From Zhengitettix transpicula (taxonomy: Eukaryota; Arthropoda; Insecta; Orthoptera; Tetrigidae): a stretch of DNA of 64,000 nt. Location of the stretch: contig CM073590.1 of the NCBI GenBank assembly GCA_037074705.1, positions 215,122,746 through 215,186,745 on the forward strand, given 5' to 3'. Below the pieces are notes generated by a model. The model saw only the letters and a list, made by a program, of their open reading frames with translations, was not told the DNA's origin and ran no database searches. Shown in pieces: positions 1 to 12,892 of the stretch. The number at the start of each line of letters is the position of its first letter. The stretch's first letter is position 1. The translations under genes and the position numbers were made by a program.

Positions 1-155
1 TCTCATTTAGATCCTGTAAGAGCTGTCTGAAGCTGGAACCAGCTGGTAGTATCGGATCATATCTTAAATCCTCTATTAGGAAGGTCTCCCTGGTAAGCTC
101 GTACACTAGCCTCGATCTTGAATTTTGTGGAACTCCTTTATTCACTCCAGTTCTT

Positions 156-683
156 CTAGTTGTCTGTACGTGAGGTATAACAATAATCATTCTCGACAGT
201 AACGAATATTCTGATGAAAGTATATTCATAATGCAGAAGGATCGACTCAGGTAGGGCGAGAACGAACTTTCGATCCAGGAAGAAATCTCTGCGAAAGGAC
301 ATGACATACCCATGTTTGTTTAATTCTTTGACTATTAGTTCGCTTGGCAAAATAGGTCATATATTTGTAATTATTATTCTAGTCATTTTTATCAACAGTG
401 GTCGTATATTGACAGTATGGTTGTTTATCACAATTTTATTATGTGTACTTGTTAGTTCCTACACTTCTTTTTTATTACTTAGAAAAGCACAGACCCTGCT
501 ATTCGCTATTTTAGTCAAATAACGAATCTTTGATGGACATTTAATTTTAGAAAGAGATAAAAGATACTCATCAGTGGTTTCTGATTCAACTGCATCGATC
601 ACGATGGCTTGAGACCTATCTGGGATGTCTTCCGCAGCTGTGGCTCCTGCATACGAGATCTTGGGGGCGTCTCTCTGGTTCAT
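156..683 (-). mobile_element. Decayed LINE ORF1 (gag-like) fragment
   Basis: One reading frame runs on the minus strand from an ATG at 683-681 to a stop near 156. It is interrupted only by two in-frame stops, TAG at 461-459 and TGA at 359-357. What I see: an N-terminal block with IVIDAVES and DEYLLSLSKI, then SRVCAFLSNKKEV, a middle block with VNIRPLLIK and ITNI before PILPSELIVKEL, then MSFRRDFF and LPESILLHYEYTFIRIFV. This order and spacing match the ORF1 of insect non-LTR retrotransposons (I/Jockey-like clades). In those, the TYRIF-like segment is followed by CCHC zinc knuckles. Here only the first Cys position survives before the frame ends. No reverse transcriptase follows within the window edge. 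The TGA sits where relatives have Cys, so a TGC-to-TGA change is likely. It is a dead copy. The clade name is from memory of family motifs. Confidence 0.7.
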
Positions 684-3600
684 TTCTTCTCTCCTGTAAG
701 GTCTGCTAACTCCTTTTCTGGCGATGGAGACTATTCGAAAATTCCCAAACGAGTCTCCACAGTCACAATCACAACAGCGTCAACGTATAAAGTGTCTCAT
801 TTAAGCAGCTTTGAGGAAAATACGTTTTCATACAATAAAATTATTTAAATATCTGTTTAGTATCTATTCGGTGTATAACTGAACATTTTTTGTGATAAAA
901 TATTAATATTTGAAACAAATTAATACACAAATATCTCACTGATTTTTAACGCGTGTTGCTAAGATAAACACCAGAGATATTCCCTACGTATTTGTTATAG
1001 CGAAATAATATTGTGTATATACCGTAGGTTAAAACTTTCTTCGTTCACGGAACTTGAACAGTGCCATTTCAGATTTTTAATACGTTCCTCTACGTCTGTC
1101 ACTTTAGCCAGCTTCCCACGAAGTCATTCAAGTTGTCTTTACTATTGCTATCTCATTCTAATCCTTGTTCAGGACTGCAGGACGTAGTATTTTTGACCTG
1201 AATTTTTTAGAATCTTCCCGACTTCCGTTATTACGTGGTAGAATTACAGGTACTTTATTGCAACTCTTGGAGATTTCCTTTCCTTCAGAGTATACAATTC
1301 TAGCTTTCTTTACGTAAAGTGACTAATTAGTCTGAAAACATATCCGATTCCATTGATTATAAACCTTCTCGACGGAAAGGGAGCGATTAATGTTTAGAAG
1401 ACCTTATGAACTCTCTAATTAATTTTGCTGCTTCTCAAGCACTTGACAGATGTTTATACAGAGAAACATGCCGTAATTATATGTACGTATTATATATTTC
1501 ATGCCACACGAAGTTTAATTTAAAGCACACAGAAACTAAAATGTTGCTAAAATGTACATCTTTAAGTAATGGCTGGAACTATAATTTTTAATAGTAAATA
1601 TTTTTTGTTTATTCTAAACAAGTAATGTTTCTCATTGTTATCATAGAATTTACATTTAAATAATTTTTATAATTGGCGCTTTTTAAGTTGTATTAAATTT
1701 TTTCTTACTCGCTATTACTTGTAACGTAATAATTTCCTAACATCTCATTTTCCTCCTATTACGCTTCATGAACGATTTATTCTTTGTCAGGGACGAGGTT
1801 TAAGGTCGACTTGGAACATTATCTGGGGCAAGGCAAACAAGAGTTGATTAACATCAGAGAATAATTTGCTTCAAGTGACTTCAGTATTTCAAGCTCTTGG
1901 GATCATCTCAACGAGAGATTGTATTTATTTTAATTAGAATCAAGAACCGAATGGATCGTTTATAATAACACACGCAAGTACCTTTCGAAATAGGCAAGTA
2001 TAAAGTACGACTCAATTAAAGATCGTTCATCGTAAGTACCAAACTTAATTGCGTATTACAAGAAAATACCAATTTCGGTCATCATGAAATTAACATATAA
2101 ATTATTATAAGTCCCACATAAAATATTTTTCCTAGGCATTTCACCCATCCTGGAACCATAGAACATCTCTCATTCTTACATTTCACTGCATATAGTGCCA
2201 GAAAAAAAATTTGTCTCTGAATTGAAAAAATTATGGTTTAAATTTTTTCCATGATAATAAATTTTTAGTGAAAATAAAAATAAATATAAGTTAAGGAAAT
2301 TGTCCGGTAAATTTTCCAACAGGTAAGTCAATTAAGAATAAACAGAGCGCGACGAGAAGGAATTTCCATGCGGTGGATACATAATAATTGGTTTGGGAAA
2401 CGTTGTTTTTAACCAGTACCGGCTAGTAATTTCTTTGCCATATGTCTTTTGGGGAACTTAAGTATACTCATAACATATATCTTAAACGACACTTTATTTA
2501 ACAATTAACATAGGAATAAGAAATAAAAGTATTTGTAAATTGTCATGTAATTATTTCGAGATATGTAGGTAATCATTAAAGGCACTGTGAAATTGCCACA
2601 TCTGTCTCTAATAAAAAAATATATTGATAAATCTTGCAGAACTACATTGTATTCTATTTGTACACGAATCTTAACATAACAAGAATCTTATGAATAAAAT
2701 TAACTGAATGTATGCGTGTTTGTGCGTGTGTGTGTAGCGTCTATGTGTGCAAGTATGTGTGTATGTTCAAATCTAAACGCAGTAAGCAGTTTAGACAAAA
2801 TTTTCTGCACGTGTAGAGTAAGATACGATTACCACCCGCATGTGCCGGGGTGGACGGGGGTAGAAAATTTCAAACATGCTAAAACGACCGATAATTGCGT
2901 CGAATAAGTAATTTTCTGGGTTAATGAGATTGATAGTATTTCTCCCAATGTTGTTTCTGTATAATTTCAACCCCTTTCGACATAGGAGACGAGCACCCTT
3001 AGGGGTAGGGTTGAAGGGGCGTTACATAAAAATAACGCAAAAAAGAGATTGGAGTTAAATGCGGTGTTATGGATATCGCTGATTTTATTTATAACAATCC
3101 GGGAAACACGAGTCATCTAATAGAAACGGTGTCAGAATCACCTATTTCATAGGAATTCTCATTGTCATGAGTTCAACTAATTCTAAAAAATTAATAATGT
3201 AACGAATAGAGCAAGGCGTTTGTGTACAGATCACTCCAGAATACCGTGCATCCCAAACCCAACGATGATTTAAAGATACGCTGTATTTCAGATATAACGC
3301 ATTACATTTTTGACGTAAGAGAGATTCATGTAATAAATCATATATTGACGTACTAATAGACTGTGTCTTTGGCTCATATATTCCCTAGAATCTTCATAAT
3401 ATCTATTATTACCAACCTAAAAATTTTAAGCATGTGCATTCCTTGCAGTTAGTTGCCTTAAAGCCTACTCATATCATAAAAATTTATATATTTCGAGGAA
3501 ATTCGCTAGAACCTCATTAATTGTTGAGACACGTATTACGCAGAATTTCTACGGCCATTCCGACTATTTATTATACATATATTTAAAATAAAAACGAGAG

Positions 3601-4017
3601 AGGCAAAAGAATATTTTAATTAGAAAACTGTTTGTAGAGCCTTTCCTTTCTCACAGCAAAAAATTGTCGAATAGGTCCGCAAACAAAGTTGTACAGCTTG
3701 GTATATTATAGAAATTTGATCATATTTTCTGGCGTGGACTGTACAAACACTTACGAAAAGTGAGTAATAATATTTCCGATATACCTAAAAAAATATTTTT
3801 ATGCATAAGAACGCGGAATAAAACATAGTCTCCCGAAATTAATTAATTTTATTGATATAACTTATTGTAATTCTTTAACGTATTTAGAAAAATGAATTCT
3901 TATTAAGGTTTGAATTATTAAATTATCAAGAAATAAATATTTACAACAATATTTAGCATCAGAATTTAAAACAAAAAATTATAGCTGGAACATGTTACTA
4001 TTACGATATGTAAATAA
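684..4017. other. AT-rich stretch without a gene
   Basis: No open frame here exceeds what chance gives at this composition, and I recognise no repeat family. The only distinct features are a TG-rich patch near 2709-2764 and a slightly GC-rich patch near 2830-2870. It may be intron or intergenic DNA. Confidence 0.6.
2709..2764. repeat. Degenerate TG microsatellite
   Basis: About 55 bases are made almost only of TG steps broken by TATG, TGCG and TAGCG. This is an ageing (TG)n repeat. Confidence 0.7.
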
Positions 4018-4075
4018 ATTGGCCGCCTGATAAGATCCCAAACTAGGGATGAAACGTCGTGATAATATATTTTTA
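4018..4075 (+). mobile_element. Hammerhead-like PLE-type terminus
   Basis: The boxes CTGATAAG (4027-4034) and GAAACG (4051-4056) flank a perfect 5-bp stem, ATCCC/GGGAT, with a 6-nt loop. The layout resembles the core of minimal hammerhead ribozymes (CTGANGA, stem II, GAAA) in Penelope-like element termini. The invariant G of CTGANGA is A here and one unpaired G precedes the stem, so this copy is probably inactive. The assignment to a PLE is inferred. Confidence 0.45.
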
Positions 4076-4180
4076 TTGTATTAAGTGATTTGCCAGTCAT
4101 TAAATTTTTTCTTATATATGGAAAGTTTAAATTAAAATATATAACGTCTCTGTTATAAGTATACTAATTAGAAGAAGAAT

Positions 4181-4426
4181 TAGCCAAATGTCAAAAAAGT
4201 GCTAAATGAATACGCCACATTTTTCTGCAAGCCTTTTTGTTTTCATCATATTTTAAAAAAACTCAAGCGTCGTAAGATCTACATACAGGTGATGAATTCA
4301 AAAGCTTCGTCACCTGGTTTGTGCGGTGTGTCGTTCTTACGCCTCTTGAGTTTTTGAATCACTTGATGATAGCACAAGGCTTGCAGAAACGTTGCACGGT
4401 ATTTATTTAGCGCTTATTTATGGCTA
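4181..4426. repeat. Long imperfect palindrome of a PLE-type terminus
   Basis: Arms 4181-4276 and 4336-4426 are imperfect inverted copies. The outer ends are TAGCCA/TGGCTA and the inner ends CGTAAG/CTTACG. The right arm carries TTGATGA (4363-4369), then GAAACG ending at 4391, followed by GGTATTTAT. The same GGTATTTAT follows the motif in the terminus near 7.9 kb. The spacer itself has a hairpin, CAGGTGA/TCACCTG (about 4287-4315). Two termini of one family therefore face each other, as seen in PLE insertions. Confidence 0.6.
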
Positions 4427-7310
4427 GTTTATTTATTTATTAATTCTAAAAATCTAGTTTCTTTTCTGTTTTGTTTGAATATCTGTTCTATCAAAAAGTT
4501 TATATCTTTAATGTTGTCTCTATTGAAGAACAGACTATTTATATGAATCCAATCATTCTTAGTCGAAGTATTGAATATTGAGTGCACAATACAGTAATAA
4601 TTTTAATGTTTTAATCAAGTGAATGTAATTGAAATAAAAACTTCGTAGTCGTAAAGGTCAGAAGTAATTATTGTTTTAAGGTGTTATTTGCTTTCAGACC
4701 TCGTGAAGAACTGCAACTGAGGATCACATTTGTTTATGATGAGAATTCCCTTTTGTTGTTTGCGCAAATACGAACATCTGTTAATTGTGTGAGGTAGTTT
4801 ATTTCACTTTGACAGTGTAGTTTCCAAATTCTTCTTTCGGAATTTGGAAAACTTCTGATTCAGGCGTTTCAGATCGTTGCCAAAGTAGGCACCACCATTT
4901 TTCACTTATAGAGTATGGAGATAAATATTACTTCTTTCACGATCATTTTTAAATGTAAATATTGTATATCATTTTAGTTTAATTTCGATAGGAAATAATA
5001 ATTTTATTCATCAGTTGATGGTAGAATTAATTTTCATAATAGTTCAAGATCTATCAAAGCAGTTTTTAGAGACTTCAGTAACAGATTAGGAATATGACTA
5101 GAATACGTTTTATTATTGTAAGCCAAGATTATTCAAAATCTAATTTATATTGGCAGCTTTTGAAGCATTAAGAAATTACAATTAAAAAAATATGCATTGA
5201 TTCATGGGCTGTTGTTTTTACTTATTCGTTCCTAAATTCTTAGAAACCATTGAAGTCACTTCTGTTTTTTTCTATAGTGATGATTAATTGACAATTATTT
5301 TATATTTTAATAAAATCAAACACCAAAATAGTGTTGAATTATGAGAAATTGATATTTATGTTTCTGAGACGAATTTATGTACCACATTAAAGTGAATAAT
5401 AAAATAAAAATATTTAGGATCAATTTTTCTAGTAAGATCTTTCTTACAATATGAGCTCATTCTAATATATAACGATGTCATAGGAATACCTCTTTAAAAT
5501 AAATATAAAATAAACATAACAAACCCTTGGAAAGTTATTTGTTCATTTGATTATCAAAAATACGTTTCGGTGGAACGTCTGCCAGAATATTTTTATTTTT
5601 AGCTGTCAGCTTCTATCCACAGTTTTGCATATTTTATTAGATTTTCCCGATATTTTTTAGATTCATTTAAAGAGTCTTCTAGGAAAATCATTTGTTATTC
5701 GATTTTAAAATTAGGCGATATACTCGGAAAATCGTCGATTACTCAATATAATACAATTTAAAGTTTCGACCCAACTAGATTGCCTCCTTGGAAAGCGGCG
5801 GGGACGATCGGACATCATCATATGATTGGTTTTCTCGAAGCATTCAAATATAAAATCCTTACATGAGACAAGGGATGCTTCCTTCCTTATTACCTAAGAA
5901 GTTCCGAGGAAAAGCGAGGATGTGAGCAGCACACTGGCAGCGAGCCTCGCCAAATCCACACAATTTGTCAAGTAATTTGACAGTCCGGCTGTCGTCTTTT
6001 TAGGGAACTCTGCCACGGGACTATATATAGCAAGAAAAAAGTAAAAGCTCTAAATGAAGAAGTTTATATTAAAATGGTACACAAGGAAATAATTAAATAC
6101 GTGTATTTTATTTATAGAATGAGCACTTATATCATAAAACTGTAAAGACGTTCTATATGCACGAAACATTACACGGAAAGCAGTTTCCTGCACTGTGTGG
6201 TAAAATATTGAACGTAACGCGCATATTCTGTACCGGAAAAACAAATGTCTCTAAGATAAAACAATTTACATTTTTTTTATTTCCAATTCGATCATGAAAA
6301 ATAAATAAAAACTAAAGTATATTAGCTTCCAGAAAACCGAAGTTGAAAATCCAACCAATAAATTGAAAGACAGCAAAAGTCATGTATTTTCTCTCAACTC
6401 ATTTAATACGCAAGAATATATATTCGGCATTAGCCGAATCCCCTAGCTTCGTTACGATCTTATCAGAAAATATTACGTATTACGGTTAAGTATAGAAGGT
6501 AAAAAGTAAAATAATATTCTGCAATTTGTAAACATGCAAATATTTTATTAATTCATGAACGTCAATATTGTTTTATTAATTTGAAATTCATACACCCAGC
6601 TTTAGTAATTATAAATTCAAAGAAAATTCAGTTATCTCGTACATAAGTAGGCACAATTCAGTTTTCGGTAGCCAAAAATGAATTTTTTTAAAAAATTTCT
6701 TTTTAACCCCACTCCTATCTTCAAATTTGGAAAATTATGAAGCCTAAGGCTAATAAAAAAACTAATAATAGATATATTTATCTGACTTCATTAAATTATA
6801 AATAAATAAACCACCCAAATTCGTCAGGTATAAATTTGACTAAAAAAGAAAATGAAAAAGTATTAATAAAGTTTTGTATTAATATGTTCTAATTTTTTAA
6901 ATATATTTCCGACCAATTTTTCTGGTTTCTAATTTGCAAAATTAATATTCATTTGAACTGTTCTAGTATTTTCTTTTCGAGGTTACTCCATGCCAACAGA
7001 CACGTTAGCGTTGAATTTCTAGGCAAAACTTAATATAAGAAATAAATCTGTGGTTTTACTCATTCATTATAAAATTTTATGTTCATAAAATACTTTAAAC
7101 AACTGGAACTTAAGTAGAATGTGTTTTTGGAACAGGGATGAGTCCAGTTGTATTTTATTGAATGGAAACTGCGACGGTATAGTAGACGATAATATTGACA
7201 TTTTAGAAGTCACATGAAATAAGCGAGCAATAAATGTTTCAGACCAGTTTAAATTAGCACACGGACACTCAAAGGTATCAGACGATTATTATAAGTAAAA
7301 ATAATAATTG
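4427..7310. other. Stretch without a recognised gene
   Basis: AT-rich DNA. A perfect hairpin lies at 4821-4850. A GC-richer patch near 5770-6030 ends in a TATATATA motif close to 6023, but I found no open frame or splice pattern that would make it an exon. The rest shows nothing. Confidence 0.5.
4821..4850. repeat. Perfect 11-bp hairpin
   Basis: TTTCCAAATTC at 4821-4831 is the exact reverse complement of 4840-4850, with an 8-nt loop TTCTTTCG. No neighbouring gene explains it. Confidence 0.6.
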
Positions 7311-7758
7311 GCGAGGCTACATTTGGGTATGCCTTGTCTTCTCTCTAAGGTTTCAACAAGTCGAGGCACCTCGGCCTATAGAGAGATGTATGGGGTCGCA
7401 GACCTTGGGAATACGGTAAGAGTTGTCTGCTATTCCTATTGGAATAGTCGGCCAGCTGCCTCCTAATCTGGACAAGACACTGAGTGGTAAATGCTGCGCC
7501 CCCACAGCAAACTCCTCTCACGTCATAGGACGGGCGTGGGACAAGTACCAAACGCCCGACCTCCAGATGCAGGTGTTTCTTGAATTTTCCCTGCATCACT
7601 TTTAGGCGATTTTCTGGGTAGGATCCTTAAAATCATAGTCCGGGGACCCTAGTTAACCCTTGGATACCTTCCCCCACCCTTCAGCATCTCCCCTTCAAAT
7701 ATGCTGTTAAAGGGCAGTTGTCACCCCGTGCATTACCCTTATGTAGCCTGTTACCCCC
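7311..7758 (+). mobile_element. R-family retroposon, copy A
   Basis: Near full-length copy of the window's main repeat. It runs from the GGCTAC-TTTGGGTATGCC block, through the hairpin around CGAGGCACCTCGG, the AGTCGGCCAGCTGCC block, the CCTGCAT hairpin and GGGTAGGATCC, to the end block GTAGCCTGTTA. The GATGCAGG/CCCTGCATC inner stem is intact. The outer stem keeps pairing in a shifted register (CCAG/CTGG). A second copy of the tail and a PLE-type terminus follow directly. No real protein is encoded. Confidence 0.8.
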
Positions 7759-7776
7759 AAACCTTTCCCTACCATT

Positions 7777-7965
7777 CCGCATCGTCACTTTTCGTCCCTT
7801 TCCTATGCTATAAGATGGGAGTTGCCACTCTGTGGATTACCCTATATATAACCTGCCTATACTTTTTTTTGGCACCTGAAGAAAGGATAAGGTTTCGAGA
7901 AACGTTGTGTGGTATTTATATCAACACTTCTGTTGTCTGTATATGGCTATTTTATTTTATTATTA
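7777..7965 (+). mobile_element. Extra R tail joined to hammerhead-like PLE terminus
   Basis: A second copy of the R tail (TTTCCTATGCTATAAGA, then GTGGATTACCC) is followed after a T-run by CTGAAGA (7876-7882), GAAACG (7899-7904) and GTTGTGTGGTATTTAT. CTGAAGA fits the hammerhead CTGANGA box exactly. The same terminus occurs reversed at 33.7 and 20.7 kb and forward at 21.2 kb. This copy shows the R tail and the terminus as one contiguous unit, which links the two families. Confidence 0.6.
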
Positions 7966-10900
7966 ATTTTCAAATCAGATGTGTTAATTTTCATTTTAAT
8001 ACTAATATTGATTGGATAATTAAAAACACAGAGGACTTCGGACAAAACATAAACAAAGATCATGCAAGATATACAGGAAGTTATGAGTTTTGGATAAGGA
8101 AAAAAAATAAGGGTTGAGAAGACTCAATCTAAAGGAAATTAGTTGTAACGCTTTTAATCATTTTAACCGTTTAACTTCCATCTAAATCCCTTGGAAGCGG
8201 CTTCTGTAACGTTTGAGTTAAAATAATCTTTGCGGCGCGTCATTCTGGAGGGATGAATGTAGTGATATGTGCGTGTGGTAGAGATGCGGTTGCTTACCCG
8301 CAGTTGCCCGCATAAGCTATAATTTATTTGTTTGGGATTGCAGTGGAGGAAGGCGGCCAACTCACCTGAATTGTTTTGCAGCTGGAAGTTTCGTGGGACG
8401 GGGGAGTACTACAGACACTTAAAAGAACAAAACAATTCCATCTGAAAGCTTAAACGAAATGAGTTTATCCAATGTTTAATACATATACCAATATTTAATG
8501 CAATCAGGCCTCTGGACGAATAAAAGAAGCTACGTTTGTTCTTGAAAAGAGTTCTTCATATCACTCTTAGAAAAAATTGACAATTTTTTTTAACAGAATC
8601 GCTTGTCTACCGTGTACGATTTATATTTTCCTCGCATGCAAAAAGAAAGTACATTATGTAACAAAATATTTTAGTAATAAATTTTTAATAATTAATAAAA
8701 CTGTTTCCAGGTAATCATCGTGTTATCAACTCTGTTTTGTTTCACCATGTAGGCATTATGGGAAGTAATTCTCTATTTTTAATGAATAAAACGGAAAAAT
8801 AACTGAGGTTACCACATATTAGTAAAACCCTAAATTATAAAATTTAAAAATAATTTCAGAATAATATTTTTTTAAATGAATAAGCATGATCATAAATAAA
8901 TCTTTTTTTCTATTTAATAAAACGTAAACTACTTAGAATTACTACAAATTTACGGCGAAAACGTATTGGTACTGAATGTCTGAAAGTAATAAATTAACTG
9001 TTATTTATGTAATAAATACTTGATGTTGAAATGGGGTTTAATCATTTTTTATTGATCATTTCAATCAATACTTAGACAGAATATATTTTTTTTATTTTTA
9101 CTATAATATAAAGCAAGATTATAATTATAAATATGTACTTTAACATCTTAATTTTACTAGTTACGGCATAGAAAAATTAAAAAAAATTCCCTCAAAATGT
9201 AGTCATAATTTGTAGATTTTTTTAAAATTCTCACTTCAAGGACATTTTAGAAGATGATTTTCATTGCGTGGTACCGCCAATGCTTGGAATTGGCTGTCAG
9301 ATTGAAAGGATAATTGTTCGTATTTCATCGATATAATTGTCGGTTACTGGAATCTCATTAATACACCTAATTGTCTCTATATCTATAATTCGTCAAATTT
9401 TTCGAATCTCTTTCTCTCAAGTACCATTAAATACTTTCAGTAACTTAATATGTATAAAACTTAACTCTCCATTTCTCTTCCCATTCAACTCATTTAAACC
9501 AGCTTTAAATTCCTTACTAGTATTAAAGTATTTTCCTGACTTGTAGAAACTTTCTTCTATAATATTCCATTTTTTACTAAACCTGTTTTGTATGAATAGA
9601 GTCTTAAAAACGTGTCCTCTGCTTCAAAATCATCTTGACTGATAGTGATATAATACCTCCCTTCATTTTTGGTTTTGGCATTTCTCAGCGGTTATAACTT
9701 GTGTAGGTTTCAACGCCATTTATAAATAATCTAAGGTAGGCGTTTCAAAGATGGAAATAAAAAATCCGAAAGTTGAACTTCGGCGATAGAAAATTTTACG
9801 ACAGTAGAAGGAAAATGATAATTACTACTAAATTCCGAAATTAAAATCATTAAAGCGTTCGCTACATTCAATTTATATTATACATCTAGTTATACATCTA
9901 ATTTTTTCTGTGTTTTCTTGAACATTTTTGGCCTGGATTTGAAAGCGAATACATAAAAAAAATATTAATTAACTGTAGTGTTAGAAACAGACGGACTTGA
10001 TTAATTAAAAATTTTGCTCATCTTGAAAGTGCCTTGGCGGATAAAAATTGATGTAAAAACGAGATAGCCAGTCCTGTCAAAGTTGTATTGTGTTATAACT
10101 CTGTTCCTCCAGGGGCTCGACGGCTACACGAATTGTTGCCAACTTTGAGACTAGGCTCGGGGGAACCCCCTAACTTTGCCTTGATCTCGGTCAGGTATTA
10201 GACTCCGCAATTCCACTGTTCAACATTTGACTCCCGATTAAAAATCTTGACGTAAAGCCATCAAAGCAAATAGTATGTGGAATATTTTTATATTTCAAAG
10301 AATCACGTTTTAAAAGCGATGTATAACAGAAATATAATAAGTTATGAAAATATTATTTTTTTAAAATAGTTTGTATATAAATATAGTAACAGAATATTCA
10401 AAACATGTCATATTTATATGTATCACTATGTGTCTGTGTGAATTAAAAAGATATAGAAAATAACATTTTGATTAGAAGTCATAAAAGATTGACAAAACAT
10501 TTGACGCAGATAAATTACCGTATTTTAATTTAAGGACAATAGGAGAAAATGTCAGTTTTAAATACATTTGTTCAAGTTAATAATGCAGCATTGCCTTTGC
10601 TCTCTGTGCTTTCAATTTTTCTATACTTTATAAACTTTCAAACTTTTTAATGAAGTAACTTCCCGTGTTAGAAGACAAATTTAATTATTTGAATCACATG
10701 TAAGCTATTTAGGTAAAAGTTATAATTGAAATTAATTATATTGTTTATATTCTTACCCAATAAATTTTATCAGTCCCCAATTTATAAAAAAAGCGTTATG
10801 ATAAGTTATTCCAAAATTTTTAATTTTCAGTTTAGTCGAGGTGAACTTACATTTTTATTTAGTTGAAAATTTGCAAAATTTTAGCAAAAAAACGTCTTTT

Positions 10901-12582
10901 GCTGTGAAATATTTAGATTATATGAATTTATAAGTTGAAAGGGTCTAATATGTATAATTTTTTATAATAGATGACTGTTACAAATTCCGTAAGCTCCAAA
11001 CAAATTAAAGATTATAATAAATAATTTTTGCGAAAATTATTAAAAGTATTTTTATATATTGCTTACTGATTAAACCTTTGGTATAAGGCTGTTATATTTT
11101 CAAAAAGTAAATTTCCATGTCTTTTGATTTTTGAATCATTTACCATAAACTAGGTTTAGATTTTTTGTCATAAATTCTTCACATTTTATGTAAAATATTC
11201 TTAATAAACTACTACTAGAAAAAAATTGTTCATTTTGGGAGAACATTATGTTGAATTAAAATATAAAGCCTTTAGTGGTTAGAGAAAATGTTTGCAGTTA
11301 TTTACAAACAAAAATTGGGAGTTTTTAAGAGTAATTAAACTCCAATAGAACTTTAATATTTGACGTTCCAAAGTAATTAATAATTTTCTATGAATTTAAC
11401 ACTAGATGTCTATTTTATTAGCCTCCATTCATTTTCCTTTCATCTGTTAAACTCAGGTCCTGGGAACGTTCTGCAAATGTCACATATTGCGACCCGCAGA
11501 TATTTACGTTAAAGTGAACTTTTCCCCCCTACTGAACAAATTGCGCAGGAAATTTAGTTGCGGTGTTCGTAAAAATAACACTGGAGAATAAAAAATACTC
11601 AGGTATTCCTCTCCGGAGTCGAGGTTTGCGTACTGCATGTGGCAGAGACTGAGCTGCTGCAATTCATCAGTTCCGTTGTGCTTTCACTGCTGATGCGAAT
11701 ATCAACGTTTTCTGGGGAGACTTGTAATTAAAGTGAATTATCTGTTTCACAATAGATCCACGAAATAAAATAATAGTGCTGGATTTCACTACATTTTTCT
11801 TTTTACTCTCTCAAGAGAAACTTTATTGTGATTTGTCTTAATATACATGTCATTAAATTAATATAAAATTATTTTATGAATTATTACTTAGAAAATAGAC
11901 AATATATAATGGAATTTATAAATAAAATGGTTTATCACACTGAATGAGGTAGTCATGAAAACTACATATTTTCCGGGTTCTTATACATTTGCTTTCCTTT
12001 CACCAGTTTGTCAAGACAAATACTAATTAATAACATACCTACGTTAAAATATTTTCCCCCAGTTACTTCAGCCTCAAAGTAAGCGACTCCTATAATATTA
12101 GTACATGTTTATAATTCATATTTCACTTCTTATATCAAAATGTCTCCTCTTCATGGGCATGCTATTACCAATTTATCTAATGTTTTACGTATCGAACGGT
12201 ACGGTAGTGTTGTCGTGCGTTGTTATTCGTTTTTATCAGCGATTGTTTCAGAAAAATACAATATCATGTTTATTTCTCATATCAGTCTGTATTAATCGTT
12301 ACTCTGCGCTTGTAGTTTTCATTCTAATTTTTTAGGAAATTACGTTATTTTTCAAGCCTTTTTTCTAAAAACTCCTCTATGATGATTAAAAAATAAGTAA
12401 ATTTTGTGATCTACCGTAAGAAATAGTTACGTCTACATTCTTTCCGCATAGTTGAATTGCCTGCCTCTTCAATTTTAACAATATATTATTTTTGATTTTG
12501 TTACAAATGCTTTACCATCATGATATTTTTCTCGATTGACACTTGTAAGTATTTATATTCGTCACAGGCATCTACTGATATA
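7966..12582. other. Stretch without a recognised gene
   Basis: Mostly AT-rich. GC-richer patches at about 8170-8420, 10060-10250 and 11440-11720 have no long open frame and no convincing splice sites. They may be regulatory DNA or old repeats. Nothing else stands out. Confidence 0.5.
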
Positions 12583-12590
12583 TTTTTTTT

Positions 12591-12892
12591 AGGGCAACAG
12601 GCTACATGAGGGTGATCCACATTGGGCAACTCCCCTTTAATAGCATATTAAGGGATTAGAAAAGGGGGATGCGGAAGGGTAGAGGAAGGTAGCCAAGGGT
12701 TAACTAGGGCCCCCGGGCTATGGTTTAAGGATCCTACCCGGCATTCGCCTAAAGAAATGCAGGGAAAACCCTAGGAAAACCTGCATCGGGTAGGTCGGGC
12801 ATTTGGTACTTGTCCCACGCCCTTCCGATGACGGGAGAGGAGTTTGCTGTGGGGACGCAGCTTACCCCTCGCCATGCCTTGGCCTGTTTCCG
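12591..12892 (-). mobile_element. R-family retroposon, copy B (5' truncated)
   Basis: On the plus strand it opens with an 8-T run (12583-12590) and AGGGCAACAGGCTACATGAG. In element orientation it therefore ends in GTAGCCTGTTGCCCT plus an A-tail. The inner and outer stems around the CCTGCAT hairpin are both intact. The copy stops inside the GCAGC-TCCCCT block, so about 200 bp of the 5' part is missing. Confidence 0.8.

Noticed and set aside
7701..8117. 138-codon frame on the plus strand.
   Set aside because: It runs through the duplicated R tail and the PLE terminus, which are noncoding repeat parts elsewhere. The peptide has no domain.
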